A stretch of 64,000 nucleotides of DNA from Herbaspirillum sp. ASV7. GTDB taxonomy: Bacteria > Pseudomonadota > Gammaproteobacteria > Burkholderiales > Burkholderiaceae_D. This document shows, piece by piece, positions 48,389-58,065 of this stretch (position 1 is the first letter of the stretch; every line of letters starts with the position of its first letter). Location: assembly GCF_016429215.1 (NCBI RefSeq), contig NZ_JAELUH010000003.1, positions 62,001 to 126,000 of the forward strand, read 5' to 3'. Under the pieces are notes generated by a model. That model was given only the letters and a program-made list of their open reading frames with translations, made no database searches and was not told the DNA's origin. Made by a program: the position numbers and the translations under genes.

Positions 48389-49639
48389 GTGGCTAGCGCT
48401 TTGCAAGGGCGTCCCGCGCGCATGCTGGGATGCCTGCTGATGTTGGGTCTCGCAGCCCTGCCCTCGACGGGCAGCGTTGCTTCTTCTTCCTCGATTCCCC
48501 CGCAAAGCAATGCCGCGGGCGCCTCCACGGCCAAGGCCGATCCGGAAGCACTGCTGATCGAGATCTACAAGGACCTCGGCGCCAACCGCCTGCGCGAAGC
48601 CCAGGCCAAGGCCGACGCCCTGGTGGCGGCTTATCCGACCTTCCGCCTGGGCCATCTGGTGCGCGGTGACCTCTTGCTCATGCACGCGCGTCCGGTGCGC
48701 AATATCGGCGCCATGACCGACGGCCCGCAGGATCGCTTGAAGGAATTGCGCGACGAGGCGCTGGTGCGCATCCGCTCGCTGCAGGAAAAACCTGATCCGG
48801 CCATGATCCCCAAGGCCGTGCTGCAGGTGGGCGACGACCAGAAGAACGTGCTGGTGGTCGACACCTCCCGTTCGCGCATGTACGTCTATGAGAACCAGGG
48901 TGGCGAGCTGAAATACCAGACCGACTACTACATCTCGCAGGGGCGTTTCGGCGCCAACAAGACCAAGTCCGGCGACCAGCGCACCCCCATCGGCGTGTAT
49001 TACGTCAACAACCGCATTCCCGGCCCCAAGCTGCCGGACTTCTATGGCACCGGTGCCCTGCCCCTGTCCTACCCGAATGAATGGGACAAGCGCAATGGCC
49101 GCAGCGGCTATGGCATCTGGCTGCATGGCACGCCCTCGGACAACTTCAGCCGCCCGCCGTTGTCTTCCGACGGCTGCGTGGTGCTGGCCAATCCGGACCT
49201 GCAGAGCCTGTACTCCACCGCCGAGGTCGGCAAGACGGTGGTGGTGATCAGCCAGCATGTGCAGTTCGTGGACAAGGGGGAATGGGCCAAGCAGCGTGAA
49301 GCCGCCAGCGCCATGCTGGAGGACTGGGGCCAGTCGCTGGAAAATGCCGATGCCGACAAGGTCCTGTCGTACTATTCCCCCGAATTCCGCTCGGCCCAGG
49401 GTGAAAACCTGAGCACCTGGTTCGGCCGCCAGCAAAAGAGCCTGAACGGCGCGCGCTTCACCAGTGTCAAACTGCGCGATGTCAGCCTGTTCCGCTATCC
49501 CGGCGTGGCCGAAGACATGATCGTCAGCACCTTCACCCAGGAGAGTGCGGTCGGCAAGAGCAAGAACGCGATCCGCAAGCGCCAGTACTGGGTGCGCGAA
49601 GGATCGCAATGGAAAATCATTTACGAAGGTAACGCATGA
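48389..49639 (+). CDS. L,D-transpeptidase with NTF2-like C-terminal domain
   Basis: A 416-residue exported YkuD-family enzyme that forms 3-3 crosslinks or anchors proteins on peptidoglycan. A signal segment ([20 protein letters not shown]) is followed by the YkuD domain: [29 protein letters not shown] and the active site HGTPSD...SSDGCVVL with catalytic Cys near residue 263. The C-terminal 100 residues ([20 protein letters not shown] to [15 protein letters not shown]) are NTF2-like. GTG 48389 has GGGAGGG at the right distance; TTG 48386 is the alternative. It overlaps ppiA by ATGA and starts 3 bases after the TPR-stalk gene. Confidence 0.88.
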   Translation: MASALQGRPARMLGCLLMLGLAALPSTGSVASSSSIPPQSNAAGASTAKADPEALLIEIYKDLGANRLREAQAKADALVAAYPTFRLGHLVRGDLLLMHARPVRNIGAMTDGPQDRLKELRDEALVRIRSLQEKPDPAMIPKAVLQVGDDQKNVLVVDTSRSRMYVYENQGGELKYQTDYYISQGRFGANKTKSGDQRTPIGVYYVNNRIPGPKLPDFYGTGALPLSYPNEWDKRNGRSGYGIWLHGTPSDNFSRPPLSSDGCVVLANPDLQSLYSTAEVGKTVVVISQHVQFVDKGEWAKQREAASAMLEDWGQSLENADADKVLSYYSPEFRSAQGENLSTWFGRQQKSLNGARFTSVKLRDVSLFRYPGVAEDMIVSTFTQESAVGKSKNAIRKRQYWVREGSQWKIIYEGNA

Positions 49640-50205
49640 TCATTTCTCGTCGTCACCTGCTGCGCGTTGCAGCAGCCCTGTCCCTGTCGGCTACGCTGGC
49701 CGCCCCCGTGCTGGCCGCCGACGCGCCCCGCGTTCTGCTGAAAACCAGCATGGGCGACATCACCGTCGAGCTGAACCCGGAAAAAGCCCCGGTCTCGGTC
49801 GACAACTTCCTCAAGTACGTCAAGAAGGGCCAGTACAACGGCACCGTGTTTCACCGCGTCATCAATGGCTTCATGATCCAGGGCGGCGGCATGGATCAGA
49901 ACCTGCGCGAAAAACCCACCGACGCCCCCATCAAGAACGAGGCCAATAACGGTTTGAAGAACGAGGTTTATACTATCGCGATGGCGCGCACCTCGGCACC
50001 GCATTCGGCTACCGCGCAATTCTTCATCAACGTCGCCAACAACCGCTTCCTGGACTATCCGGGCCAGGATGGTTGGGGTTATGCGGTGTTCGGCCGGGTC
50101 ATCGCCGGCACCGACGTGGTCGACAAGATCAAGCAGGTGCGCACCGGCGGCGGCGACGTGCCGGTCACCCCGGTGGTGATCGAGTCGGCCACCATCGTCA
50201 AGTAA
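49636..50205 (+). CDS. ppiA: Periplasmic peptidyl-prolyl isomerase (cyclophilin)
   Basis: A 189-residue cyclophilin with a signal peptide ([22 protein letters not shown]). The domain reads [39 protein letters not shown] and [13 protein letters not shown], the bacterial cyclophilin pattern with catalytic Arg in FHRV. It assists proline isomerisation in the periplasm. Its ATG overlaps the L,D-transpeptidase stop, so both are coupled. A terminator separates it from ppiB. Confidence 0.93.
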   Translation: MIISRRHLLRVAAALSLSATLAAPVLAADAPRVLLKTSMGDITVELNPEKAPVSVDNFLKYVKKGQYNGTVFHRVINGFMIQGGGMDQNLREKPTDAPIKNEANNGLKNEVYTIAMARTSAPHSATAQFFINVANNRFLDYPGQDGWGYAVFGRVIAGTDVVDKIKQVRTGGGDVPVTPVVIESATIVK

Positions 50206-50228
50206 GGCCCCTCCGATACAGGCAATGC

Positions 50229-50260
50229 AGGCGGGCCCATGTCGCCCGCCTCGTTTTTTT
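50229..50260 (+). terminator. Terminator between ppiA and ppiB
   Basis: AGGCGGGC / GCCCGCCT with 7-base loop, then TCG and a T7 run. ppiB starts 28 bases later, so ppiB is expressed by read-through or from a promoter inside the hairpin region. Confidence 0.88.
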
Positions 50261-50288
50261 ATTTTTACCCTCAAGCAAAGGATTCAAC

Positions 50289-50777
50289 ATGGCTGTTCTG
50301 CTCACCACCAACCACGGCAACATCAAAATCGAACTGGACGCGGAAAAGGCGCCGAAGACCGTTGAAAACTTCCTGGCTTATGTCAACGCAGGTCACTACA
50401 ACGGCACCATCTTCCACCGCGTCATCGACGGTTTCATGATCCAGGGCGGCGGCTTCGAACCCGGCATGAAGCAGAAGGAAACCAAGGACCCCATCGAGAA
50501 CGAAGCCAAGAATGGCCTGAAGAACGAGCCCTACACCCTGGCCATGGCCCGTACCGCCGCCCCGCACTCGGCCTCGGCGCAGTTCTTCATCAACGTCAAG
50601 AACAACAGCTTCCTGGACTACCCGGGCCAGGACGGCTGGGGCTACTGCGTCTTCGGCAAGGTCGTCGAAGGCACCGAAGTGGTCGACAAGATCAAGGGCG
50701 TGAAGACCACCCGCGCCGGCATGTTCGCCGACGTGCCTGCGGAAGACGTGGTGATCGAGAAGGCAGAAGTGGTCTAA
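50289..50777 (+). CDS. ppiB: Cytoplasmic peptidyl-prolyl isomerase (cyclophilin B)
   Basis: A 162-residue cyclophilin without signal peptide. It is a paralogue of the preceding product: [40 protein letters not shown] and [32 protein letters not shown] precedes the ATG. It is followed 21 bases later by lpxH; ppiB-lpxH is a common order in Betaproteobacteria. Confidence 0.94.
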   Translation: MAVLLTTNHGNIKIELDAEKAPKTVENFLAYVNAGHYNGTIFHRVIDGFMIQGGGFEPGMKQKETKDPIENEAKNGLKNEPYTLAMARTAAPHSASAQFFINVKNNSFLDYPGQDGWGYCVFGKVVEGTEVVDKIKGVKTTRAGMFADVPAEDVVIEKAEVV

Positions 50778-50798
50778 GACCAAGTCTGTCTCCCTATC

Positions 50799-51581
50799 AT
50801 GACTGATTTCCAGTTCATGCAGAAAGCGCAACCGACGGTTGCGCTTTTTGTTTCCGACCTGCATCTGCAAGCCGCCCTGCCCCGCACCACCGCAGCCTTC
50901 CTGGCCTTCCTGCAGAGCCATGCCACGCGCACGCAGCAGCTTTACCTGCTGGGCGACATCTTCGAATACTGGGCCGGCGACGATGACCTGGTCACGCCCT
51001 ACAACCAGCAGATCGCCGATGCGCTCAAGGCCTTGCAGGCCCAGGGAGTGGAGCTGTTCTGGATGGCCGGCAACCGCGACTTCCTGGTCGGCCAGGACTT
51101 CGCGCGCGCGGCAGGACTGACGCTGCTGCCCGATCCCCATGTCATCACCGCCGCCGGACGCACGCTGGCGCTGGCCCATGGCGACGCCCAATGCACCGAT
51201 GACCAGGCCTACATGGCCTTCCGTGCCCAGGTGCGCCAGCCGGCCTACCAGCAGCAGTTCCTGGCCATGCCGCTGGCGCAGCGCAAGGCCATCATCGAAG
51301 GCATCCGCAAGAACAGCCAGGATGCCAACCAGAGCAAGGAAATGGCCATCATGGACGTCAACGCCGACGCCATCGCGGCCCTCTTCGCGCAGACCGGCAC
51401 CGATGTGCTCATCCACGGCCACACGCACCGCCCCGCCCTGCATCGCCTCGCTGATGGCAAGCTGCGCTATGTACTGCCGGATTGGGAATATGACGTCGAG
51501 GCGCCACGCGGCGGCTGGATCAGCCTCACCGCCGATGGCGTGCTGCACCGGCATGACGTGAGCGGCGACGAGATCGCCTGA
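50799..51581 (+). CDS. lpxH: UDP-2,3-diacylglucosamine diphosphatase
   Basis: A 260-residue metallophosphatase of lipid A synthesis that makes lipid X from UDP-2,3-diacylglucosamine. Metal motifs are FVSDLHLQ, LLGDIFEYWAGDD, WMAGNRDFLVG and LIHGHTHRP, with ALAHGDAQCTDDQAY between; all metal ligands are in place. It ends the plus-strand run and meets cysE tail to tail. Confidence 0.95.
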   Translation: MTDFQFMQKAQPTVALFVSDLHLQAALPRTTAAFLAFLQSHATRTQQLYLLGDIFEYWAGDDDLVTPYNQQIADALKALQAQGVELFWMAGNRDFLVGQDFARAAGLTLLPDPHVITAAGRTLALAHGDAQCTDDQAYMAFRAQVRQPAYQQQFLAMPLAQRKAIIEGIRKNSQDANQSKEMAIMDVNADAIAALFAQTGTDVLIHGHTHRPALHRLADGKLRYVLPDWEYDVEAPRGGWISLTADGVLHRHDVSGDEIA

Positions 51582-51594
51582 TCCTGGCCATTCA

Positions 51595-51621
51595 CCGCAG
51601 CCTGGCCGGCACGGGCTGCGG
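51595..51621. terminator. Hairpin between lpxH and cysE
   Basis: CCGCAGCC / GGCTGCGG with an 11-base loop, between convergent stops. No T run, so termination is uncertain. Confidence 0.45.
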
Positions 51622-51630
51622 TCCCCCGCC

Positions 51631-52383
51631 TCAATCGACCAGGCGATTCAATTGCGCGGCGTCGAAGTGCCCGGCTTCTTCGAGGCGTCGACAGCCTATC
51701 CCCGCTCCCTTCAAGGCTGCCAGCACGGCCTCCAGCTGCTGCTCCTGCGCGGCCACCTGATTGATCAGGCCATGCAGGGCCTTGGACAGCGGATCATCGC
51801 CGTTGGGCATCACCCCATAGGCAGCAAACAGGCGCGCGGCGGCCTGGTCGCGCTCCTGCTGGCCGGCATTGCGCTCGACGATGCGCGCCGGATTGCCCAC
51901 CGCCGTCGCACCGGCCGGCACTTCCTTGGTCACCACGGCATTGGAGCCGACCTTGGCGCCGTCGCCCACCGTAAAGCCACCCAGCACCTTGGCCCCGGCG
52001 CCGATGATGACGCCACGCCCCAGCGTGGGATGGCGCTTGGCGCCCTTGGAGAGCGAGGTGCCACCCAGGGTCACGCCCTGGTAGATGGTGGAATCGTCAC
52101 CGACGACGGCGGTCTCGCCGATGACCACGCCCATGCCGTGGTCGATGAAGACACGGCGGCCGATGGTGGCGCCGGGGTGGATCTCGATGCCGGTGAAGGC
52201 GCGCCCCAGGTGCGAGATGAAGCGACCCAGCCACTTCAGGTCGGCATTCCAGCAGCTCTTGGCCCAGCGATGCAGGATCACCGCATGCAGGCCGGGATAA
52301 CAGGTCAGCACCTCCCAGCTGTTACGTGCGGCGGGATCCCGCTCACGGATGCTGGCGATGTCTTCTCTGAGTCGGCTGAACAT
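51631..52383 (-). CDS. cysE: Serine O-acetyltransferase
   Basis: A 250-residue enzyme for the first step of cysteine synthesis from serine. The left-handed beta-helix hexapeptides read IEIHPGATIGRRVFIDHGMG, TIYQGVTLGGTSL and KVGSNAVVTKEVPAGATAVG. The catalytic His is in FIDHGMGVVIGETA. The short N-terminal helical domain (MFSRLREDIASIRERDPAAR) is like the CysE forms that lie next to isc genes, but none are here. ATG 52383 has AGGAAG upstream. Confidence 0.93.
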   Translation of the reverse strand: MFSRLREDIASIRERDPAARNSWEVLTCYPGLHAVILHRWAKSCWNADLKWLGRFISHLGRAFTGIEIHPGATIGRRVFIDHGMGVVIGETAVVGDDSTIYQGVTLGGTSLSKGAKRHPTLGRGVIIGAGAKVLGGFTVGDGAKVGSNAVVTKEVPAGATAVGNPARIVERNAGQQERDQAAARLFAAYGVMPNGDDPLSKALHGLINQVAAQEQQLEAVLAALKGAGIGCRRLEEAGHFDAAQLNRLVD

Positions 52384-52451
52384 GATGATCTTCCTGGAAC
52401 GTTGGAAAAAGTGCTGGGTGAAGCGACAAAACGAAACTACAAAATCTAGCC

Positions 52452-52486
52452 ACAAAAAAAAATCGCCGGACATACAGTCCGGCGAT
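52452..52486 (-). terminator. Terminator of rlmB
   Basis: ATCGCCGGAC / GTCCGGCGAT with 5-base loop; on the minus strand it is followed by nine T. It separates rlmB from cysE, which needs its own promoter. Confidence 0.92.
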
Positions 52487-52510
52487 GTCGTCATGCGGGG
52501 ATGACCGGAC

Positions 52511-53248
52511 TTACTTGGGCAAGCGCTGGCGTCGCGCCTCGTACAGACACACGCCCGAAGCCACGGACACGTTCAGGCTCTCGACCGAACCGAACATGGG
52601 GATGTTGACCAGCACGTCGCAGGTCTCGCGGGTCAGTCGACGCATGCCCTCGCCTTCGGACCCCATGACCAGCGCGGTCGGGCCGGTGAAGTCACCTTCG
52701 TAGAGGCCCTTCTCGGCATCGTCGGAGGTACCGATGATCCAGACGCCGCGCTCCTTGAGGTCACGCATGGTGCGCGCCAGGTTGGTCACGGTGATGTAGG
52801 GCACGGTATCGGAGGCACCGCTGGAAACCTTCATGGCGGTGGCGTTCAGGCCCACGGCGCGATCCTTGGGAGCGATCACGGCATGCGCGCCGGCACCATC
52901 GGCCACGCGCAGGCAGGCGCCCAGGTTGTGCGGGTCGGTGATGCCATCGAGGATCAGCAGCAGCGGCGGGCCGACCACGGCATCCAGCAATTCATCCAGG
53001 GTACGTGCCAGCGACAGCGCGGCGGCCTTGGCCACCACGCCCTGGTGGCGGCGCGTACCGACCATGGCCGACAGGCGCTGGTCATCGGCCTGGATGATGC
53101 GCACATTGGCTTCCTTGGCCGCATGCAGCAAGTCCAGCATGCGGCGGTCGCGACGCTCGGCATCGACGTAGATCTCGTCCACCGAGGAAGCCTCGTGACG
53201 GATACGGGAGGTCACGGCATGGAAGCCGAAAATCATTTTGCTCTTCAT
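52511..53248 (-). CDS. rlmB: 23S rRNA Gm2251 2'-O-methyltransferase
   Basis: A 245-residue SPOUT (TrmH/SpoU) methyltransferase that acts on G2251 in the 23S P-loop. Motif 1 is [20 protein letters not shown], motif 2 [20 protein letters not shown] and motif 3 [17 protein letters not shown]. The N-terminal L30e-like domain ([13 protein letters not shown]) recognises rRNA. It lies downstream of rnr, the usual order. AGGATCT precedes the ATG. Confidence 0.95.
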   Translation of the reverse strand: MKSKMIFGFHAVTSRIRHEASSVDEIYVDAERRDRRMLDLLHAAKEANVRIIQADDQRLSAMVGTRRHQGVVAKAAALSLARTLDELLDAVVGPPLLLILDGITDPHNLGACLRVADGAGAHAVIAPKDRAVGLNATAMKVSSGASDTVPYITVTNLARTMRDLKERGVWIIGTSDDAEKGLYEGDFTGPTALVMGSEGEGMRRLTRETCDVLVNIPMFGSVESLNVSVASGVCLYEARRQRLPK

Positions 53249-53336
53249 AGATCCTGCTTGTTTCGTCTTGCTGTCAATCGTTCAAATCATTCTGGCGCTC
53301 CCCTGCCACGACGTGACCGGAGAGCGCTGCGTTGCT

Positions 53337-55850
53337 TCATCGTTTCTTCTTGCCACCCTTGTTGAATCCCTTGGTGGTGGCACGCTTGCGGTCGGCCTCG
53401 CCGGCACGGGCATGGGTCGCACCGGCCTTGGCCTTGGCGCCGCCCTTGGGCTTGGCTGCGGCATTGGCCGGCTTGGGGGCGGCAGCCTTCTTGCCGCGAG
53501 CGGCGGACTGGCCAGCCGCGCCACCGGCACCGGCCTTGGCTGCGCCCGACTTGCCGCGTGCGGCCGTCTCGGCGCGCTTGGCCTCGTTCTTGATCAGCGT
53601 GCGGATACCCGGCTCGTTGACAAGCGACAGGTCGATCTTGCGCGCATCCAGGTCGACCCGGCTGACCTGGACGGTGACGCGGTCGGTCAGCTGGTAGCGG
53701 ATGCCGGTACGTTCGCCGCGCAGTTCGTGACGGGCTTCGTCGTACTGGAAGTAATCGGCGCCCAGCTCGGTGACGTGGACCAGGCCTTCGATGTACAGCG
53801 CATCGAGCTGCACGAAGATGCCGAAGGTGGCCACACCGGAGATGGTGCCGGTGAATTCCTCACCCAGCTTGTCGCGGATGAAGTAGCACTTCAGCCAGGC
53901 CTCGACGTCACGCGAGGCCTCGTCGGCACGACGCTCGTTGGCCGAACAGTGCAGGCCCAGCGCTTCCCAGATGGCCAGGCTGCCCTCGCTGCGCGGCTTC
54001 TTGCCGGCGGCCTTGTCGTTGGCGCGCTGTTGCGCCTGCGCCTTGCGGGCCGCCGGCGAGATCGAGGTATTGAGCGCGCTGCTGTCGATGCCCTTGGGCT
54101 CGTAGCGCTTGCCCTGCAGCACGGCCTTGATGGCGCGGTGGGTCAGCAGGTCGGGATAGCGCCGGATCGGACTGGTGAAGTGCGCGTAGGACTCGTAGGA
54201 CAGGCCGAAGTGGCCGATGTTGTCCGGGCTGTAGACCGCCTGCTGCATCGAGCGCAGCAGCATGGTCTGGATCAGCACCGCATCCGGGCGCGCCTTGACC
54301 TTGGGCATCAGCTCGGCATAGTCGGACGCGCTGGGGGTGTCGCCACCGCCGAGGGTCAACCCGACCTGCTTGAGGAAGGTGCGCAGCTGGGTCAGCTTTT
54401 CCTTGGTCGGACCGGCGTGGATGCGATAGAGCGCGGGATGGTCATGGCGCTTCAGCAGGTCGGCCGCGCAGACGTTGGCCGCCAGCATGCACTCCTCGAT
54501 CAGGCGGTGCGCATCGTTGCGGGTGCGCGGCAGGATCTTCTCGATCTTGCCGGCGGCGTTGCAGACGATGTAGGTCTCGGTGGTCTCGAAGTCGATGGCG
54601 CCGCGCGCCTGGCGAGACGCCAGCAAGGCCTGGAACACTTCGTAGAGGTGCGTCAGGTGCGGCACCAGGCCGATGCGACGCGCCGCTTCCGGGCCCTTGG
54701 TATTGGCCAGGATGGAGGCCACCTCGGTATAGGTCAGGCGGGCGGCCGAGTGGATCACGGCCGGATAGAACTGGTAAGCCTTGATCTCGCCCTTGGCGGT
54801 GATGACAGCGTCGCACACCAGGGTCAGGCGATCGACGTCCGGGTTCAGCGAGCACAGGCCGTTGGACAGCTTTTCCGGCAGCATCGGGATGACCCGGCGC
54901 GGGAAGTAGACCGAGGTGCTGCGCTCCAGCGCATCGACGTCGAGCGCATCGTTGGGCTTGACGTAATGGCTGACGTCGGCAATGGCCACGATCAGGCGAT
55001 AGCCCTTGGTACGGCCGATCTTGACCGGTTCGCAGTAGACCGCATCGTCGAAATCGCGGGCGTCTTCGCCGTCGATGGTGACCATGGGCACGTCGCGCAG
55101 GTCGACGCGGTCCTTGAGGTCGGCCGCCTTGACTTCGCTGGGCAGCTTGGCCGAGAGCTTCTTGGCGGCTTCGGAGAATTCATGCGGGACGCCGTACTTG
55201 CGCACGGCGATCTCGATTTCCATGCCGGGGTCGTCGATGTCGCCCAGGATCTCGACGATCTTGCCCACCGGCTGGGTGTAGCGCGAGGGATGCTCGGTCA
55301 GCTCCACGCTGACCACCTGCCCCGCCTTGGCCTTGCCCGGGGGACCGGCCAGCAGCACGTCGTGGCCGATGCGCTTGTCTTCGGGGGCAACCACCCAGAC
55401 GCCGTTCTCGTTGAGGAGCCGGCCGATCACGTGGGTGTTGGCGCGCTCCACCACTTCGACGATGGTGCCTTCCGGACGGCCGCGACGGTCGGTGCCGACG
55501 ATACGCGCCTGGACGCGGTCACCGTGCATGACCTTCTGCATTTCCTTCTCGGGCAGGAACAGGTCGTCGCTGCCGTCATCGGGCAGCAGGAAGCCGAAAC
55601 CATCGCGATGGCTGGATACACGGCCTTCGATGAAATTGGGCGAATGGGTCAGCTTGTAGTTGCCGGCGCGATCGGGCTTGATCTGGCCGTCGCGTTCCAT
55701 GGCATTGAGGCGGCGCGTCAGGCCATCCATTTCTTCAGGCTTGACGCCCAGCGCGACTGCCAGGGCGGCAGCGTTTTGCGCACCGGAGGATGTGCGCAGG
55801 ATGCCGAGAATCTCTTCCCGACTGGGAATGGAATAGGGAAATTGGCTCAA
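53337..55850 (-). CDS. rnr: Ribonuclease R
   Basis: An 837-residue 3'-5' exoribonuclease that degrades structured RNA. Order: N-terminal winged-helix part (SREEILGILRTSSGAQNAAA), cold-shock domains (RDGFGFLLPDDGSDDLFL), the RNB domain with catalytic Asp residues in TIDGEDARDFDDAVYCEP, the S1 domain (ATFGIFVQLDALYIEGLVHV) and a Lys/Ala-rich tail from about residue 755 that binds RNA. I start it at TTG 55850 (SQFPYSIPSREE follows), as family alignment suggests; the frame is open 112 codons upstream but that part is not family sequence. No clear ribosome site. Confidence 0.93.
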   Translation of the reverse strand: MSQFPYSIPSREEILGILRTSSGAQNAAALAVALGVKPEEMDGLTRRLNAMERDGQIKPDRAGNYKLTHSPNFIEGRVSSHRDGFGFLLPDDGSDDLFLPEKEMQKVMHGDRVQARIVGTDRRGRPEGTIVEVVERANTHVIGRLLNENGVWVVAPEDKRIGHDVLLAGPPGKAKAGQVVSVELTEHPSRYTQPVGKIVEILGDIDDPGMEIEIAVRKYGVPHEFSEAAKKLSAKLPSEVKAADLKDRVDLRDVPMVTIDGEDARDFDDAVYCEPVKIGRTKGYRLIVAIADVSHYVKPNDALDVDALERSTSVYFPRRVIPMLPEKLSNGLCSLNPDVDRLTLVCDAVITAKGEIKAYQFYPAVIHSAARLTYTEVASILANTKGPEAARRIGLVPHLTHLYEVFQALLASRQARGAIDFETTETYIVCNAAGKIEKILPRTRNDAHRLIEECMLAANVCAADLLKRHDHPALYRIHAGPTKEKLTQLRTFLKQVGLTLGGGDTPSASDYAELMPKVKARPDAVLIQTMLLRSMQQAVYSPDNIGHFGLSYESYAHFTSPIRRYPDLLTHRAIKAVLQGKRYEPKGIDSSALNTSISPAARKAQAQQRANDKAAGKKPRSEGSLAIWEALGLHCSANERRADEASRDVEAWLKCYFIRDKLGEEFTGTISGVATFGIFVQLDALYIEGLVHVTELGADYFQYDEARHELRGERTGIRYQLTDRVTVQVSRVDLDARKIDLSLVNEPGIRTLIKNEAKRAETAARGKSGAAKAGAGGAAGQSAARGKKAAAPKPANAAAKPKGGAKAKAGATHARAGEADRKRATTKGFNKGGKKKR

Positions 55851-56020
55851 AAGTTTCGTTCGCGCAATTGTTGGGGAAAACCCGGGCGAAGTTCGCCCAA
55901 GTTGCTGGATCTGCCTAGTGTAACGGAGTTGCGGCCATTTACCTAACCGCAATACAGACCCTGGATACGGAGAAGATATCGAATCACAACGAAAAATGTG
56001 CGCTCCGGGCACAAAAGGTG

Positions 56021-56048
56021 TTGACAGTTCGAATCTACGATATATAAT
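56021..56048 (+). promoter_or_regulatory. Promoter of tRNA-Leu
   Basis: TTGACA, 16 bases, TATAAT: both boxes are perfect. Transcription would start near 56055, about 17 bases before the tRNA. Confidence 0.9.
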
Positions 56049-56071
56049 TATGTTCTTCGCTTTACAGCGCA

Positions 56072-56156
56072 GCCCACGTGGCGGAATTGGTAGACGCGCA
56101 TGGTTCAGGTCCATGTGCCGCGAGGTGTGGGGGTTCGAGTCCCTCCGTGGGCACCA
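56072..56156 (+). tRNA. tRNA-Leu(CAG)
   Basis: An 85-base class II tRNA with encoded CCA. The acceptor arms are GCCCACG and CGTGGGC. The anticodon stem is CATGG/CCATG with loop TTCAGGT, giving anticodon CAG, which reads the CUG codon. The long variable arm TGCCGCGAGGTGTGG and T loop GTTCGAGTC fit tRNA-Leu. CUG is the dominant Leu codon in this GC-rich genome. It is a single gene between rnr and the chemoreceptor. Confidence 0.97.
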
Positions 56157-56164
56157 AAACAAAA

Positions 56165-56197
56165 AAGGTCGAATGATGAAAATCATTCGGCCTTTTG
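56165..56197 (+). terminator. Terminator of tRNA-Leu
   Basis: AAGGTCGAATGAT / ATCATTCGGCCTT with GAAA loop, one G-T pair, then TT. It begins 8 bases after the CCA. Confidence 0.85.
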
Positions 56198-56252
56198 CGT
56201 TTTCGGCGGCGCTTTTAAGAAAGCCCGCAAGAAAACCATATAAACCATATCC

Positions 56253-56298
56253 CCGTTCGTACTGAGTAGCTGCGCCCCGCGCAGCGTATCGAAGGCGC
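56253..56298 (+). repeat. Dispersed intergenic repeat, copy 2
   Basis: CCGTTCGTACTGAGTAG, a CTGCG/CGCAG hairpin, then CGTATCGAAGGCGC. The outer blocks match copy 1 (33761-33804) almost base for base while the hairpin between differs. It abuts the terminator-like palindrome of the chemoreceptor gene. Confidence 0.7.
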
Positions 56299-56316
56299 TC
56301 CGATCGGAGCGCCTTC
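56291..56316 (-). terminator. Palindrome after the chemoreceptor gene
   Basis: GAAGGCGCTCC and GGAGCGCCTTC around GATC: a perfect 26-bp palindrome 5 bases after the stop. No T run on the minus strand. Confidence 0.55.
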
Positions 56317-56321
56317 CCTGC

Positions 56322-57863
56322 CTATCCGCGCAAACGAAACACGCTGACCGTCTCGCTCAATCCCGCCGCCTGCTCCTGCATCTGTCGCGCCGCCGCAGCA
56401 GCCTGCTCCACCAGCGCCGCATTCTGCTGGGTGGCCTCATCCATCAGGCTGATGGCCTGATTGACCTGCTCGATGCCATCACTCTGCTCCTGGCTGGCCG
56501 AACTGATCTCGGCCACGATGTCGGTGACCCGACGCACGCTGGCCACCACTTCTTCCATCGTCGCACCAGCCTGCTCCACCAGCTTGCTGCCGGCATCGAC
56601 CTTGTCGACCGAATTGCCGATCAGCTCCTTGATTTCCTTGGCCGCGCCGGCCGAACGCTGGGCCAGGGAGCGCACTTCCGAGGCCACCACGGCAAAGCCG
56701 CGCCCCTGCTCGCCGGCACGAGCCGCCTCCACGGCAGCGTTCAGGGCCAGGATATTGGTCTGGAAGGCGATGCTGTCGATGACCGCGATGATGTCCACGA
56801 TCTTGCGCGAGGAGTCATTGATGGAGCCCATCGTCGAGACCACCTGCGACACCACCGCCCCACCCTGCACCGCCACCTCGGAAGCCGACACCGCCAGCTG
56901 GTTGGCCTGGCGGGCATTGTCGGCATTCTGCTTGACGGTCGAGGTCAGCTCCTCCATGGCCGAGGCGGTCTCCTCCAGGGAGCTGGCCTGCTGCTCGGTG
57001 CGGTTGGACAAATCCAGGTTGCCCTGGGCGATCTCGCTGGAGGCCGTGGCGATGGTGTCGGTGCCCATTCGCACGCGGCTGACGATGCCTACCAGGTTGT
57101 CGTTCATCTCCTTGAGCGCGCGCATCAGTTGCCCGGTCTCGTCGCCGCTGCGCACTTCGATCTGGCTATCCAGCTGTCCCTTGGCGACCCGGCCGGCCAC
57201 ATCCACCGCCTTGTGCAGCGGCGCGATGATGGAGCGCGTGATCCCCACTGCCAGCGCCACACCGACCAGCACGGCAATGCTGCCCAGGGTGATCATCATG
57301 ATGCGCGCCGCCCGGAACAGGCCATCGATCTCCAGGGTCAAGGACTGGATGCGATCGCTCTGCATCGCGGCCAGCTTCTCGATGGCCGCCAGGTAGACCT
57401 GGCTGGAAGGCAGCAACTGCTCCTCGACGATCTTGCGGGCGGCTTCCTCGTTGCCGGCATCCTTTTCCTTGAAGACCTGGTTGTTGGCAGCGATGACCAC
57501 CTTGCGCCGCTCATTGATCTCGTTGAGCAGGGCGCGGCCGGCCTCGTCGGTGATCAGTTCGTCCATGCGCTTGACGTACTCGTTGTTCTTGCTGATGGTC
57601 GATACCACCAGGTCCTTGTAGTACTTCTGCTGCACCGGGTCGGCATTCTTGGCCGCGGCCACGATACGCCCCACGTTCAACTCGATGGACTTGTAGAAGG
57701 TATTGACCAGCCGCTCCTTGACCAGCGCATCGTTGACCATGGTGTCATTGAGCTTGCCGACCGCCTGCAGGCGCCACACGCCAATGCCGGTGATCAGTGC
57801 CATGAGTACCAGGATCGCCGCAAAACCCAGCCCCAGCCGGGTGCCTATCTTCATGTTCTTCAT
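56322..57863 (-). CDS. Methyl-accepting chemotaxis protein
   Basis: A 513-residue chemoreceptor of the Tar/Tsr type. Membrane segments are at residues about 9-29 ([19 protein letters not shown]) and about 190-210 ([19 protein letters not shown]). Between them is a four-helix periplasmic sensor (MCP_1-like). A HAMP domain follows. The signalling tip is [20 protein letters not shown] with [20 protein letters not shown]. It lacks the C-terminal CheR-binding pentapeptide (ends SVFRLRG). The ligand is unknown. A sigma-28 type promoter lies upstream, so it belongs to the flagellar late class. Confidence 0.93.
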   Translation of the reverse strand: MKNMKIGTRLGLGFAAILVLMALITGIGVWRLQAVGKLNDTMVNDALVKERLVNTFYKSIELNVGRIVAAAKNADPVQQKYYKDLVVSTISKNNEYVKRMDELITDEAGRALLNEINERRKVVIAANNQVFKEKDAGNEEAARKIVEEQLLPSSQVYLAAIEKLAAMQSDRIQSLTLEIDGLFRAARIMMITLGSIAVLVGVALAVGITRSIIAPLHKAVDVAGRVAKGQLDSQIEVRSGDETGQLMRALKEMNDNLVGIVSRVRMGTDTIATASSEIAQGNLDLSNRTEQQASSLEETASAMEELTSTVKQNADNARQANQLAVSASEVAVQGGAVVSQVVSTMGSINDSSRKIVDIIAVIDSIAFQTNILALNAAVEAARAGEQGRGFAVVASEVRSLAQRSAGAAKEIKELIGNSVDKVDAGSKLVEQAGATMEEVVASVRRVTDIVAEISSASQEQSDGIEQVNQAISLMDEATQQNAALVEQAAAAARQMQEQAAGLSETVSVFRLRG

Positions 57864-57947
57864 GTCCGTCCCATCCCTCGTTGTATGCAGCCGCACCGGA
57901 TAAGGAGCGGCCGTGCCTTGATGCAACATCCTTGTATGGATGCGTCA

Positions 57948-57974
57948 TTATCGGTCAGGACCGTCACCACTTGA
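57948..57974 (-). promoter_or_regulatory. Sigma-28 (FliA) promoter of the chemoreceptor gene
   Basis: On the minus strand: TCAA, exactly 15 bases, ACCGATAA. The consensus is TAAA-N15-GCCGATAA, so 10 of 12 bases match. The start would be about 75 bases before the ATG. Confidence 0.65.
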
Positions 57975-58021
57975 GATGAGAGCGGTCAAACAGGCGGAAA
58001 TCTTTTATCATCTTCCCGTTT

Positions 58022-58065
58022 GCTACCGATCAGTAGCCAACATGGGCGACAGGAATGTCGCCCAT
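58022..58065 (+). promoter_or_regulatory. Two hairpins before the photolyase gene
   Basis: GCTAC/GTAGC (58023-58038) is followed by ATGGGCGACA/TGTCGCCCAT with loop GGAA (58042-58065). The second has a perfect 10-bp stem. The gene's ATG is 31 bases downstream and has no ribosome site of its own. Confidence 0.45.

Noticed and set aside
47099-49609. Long minus-strand open frame opposite the TPR-stalk and L,D-transpeptidase genes
   Set aside because: It is a Gly/Leu-rich shadow of the Ala/Lys stalk; the plus-strand genes have recognisable domains and coupled starts.
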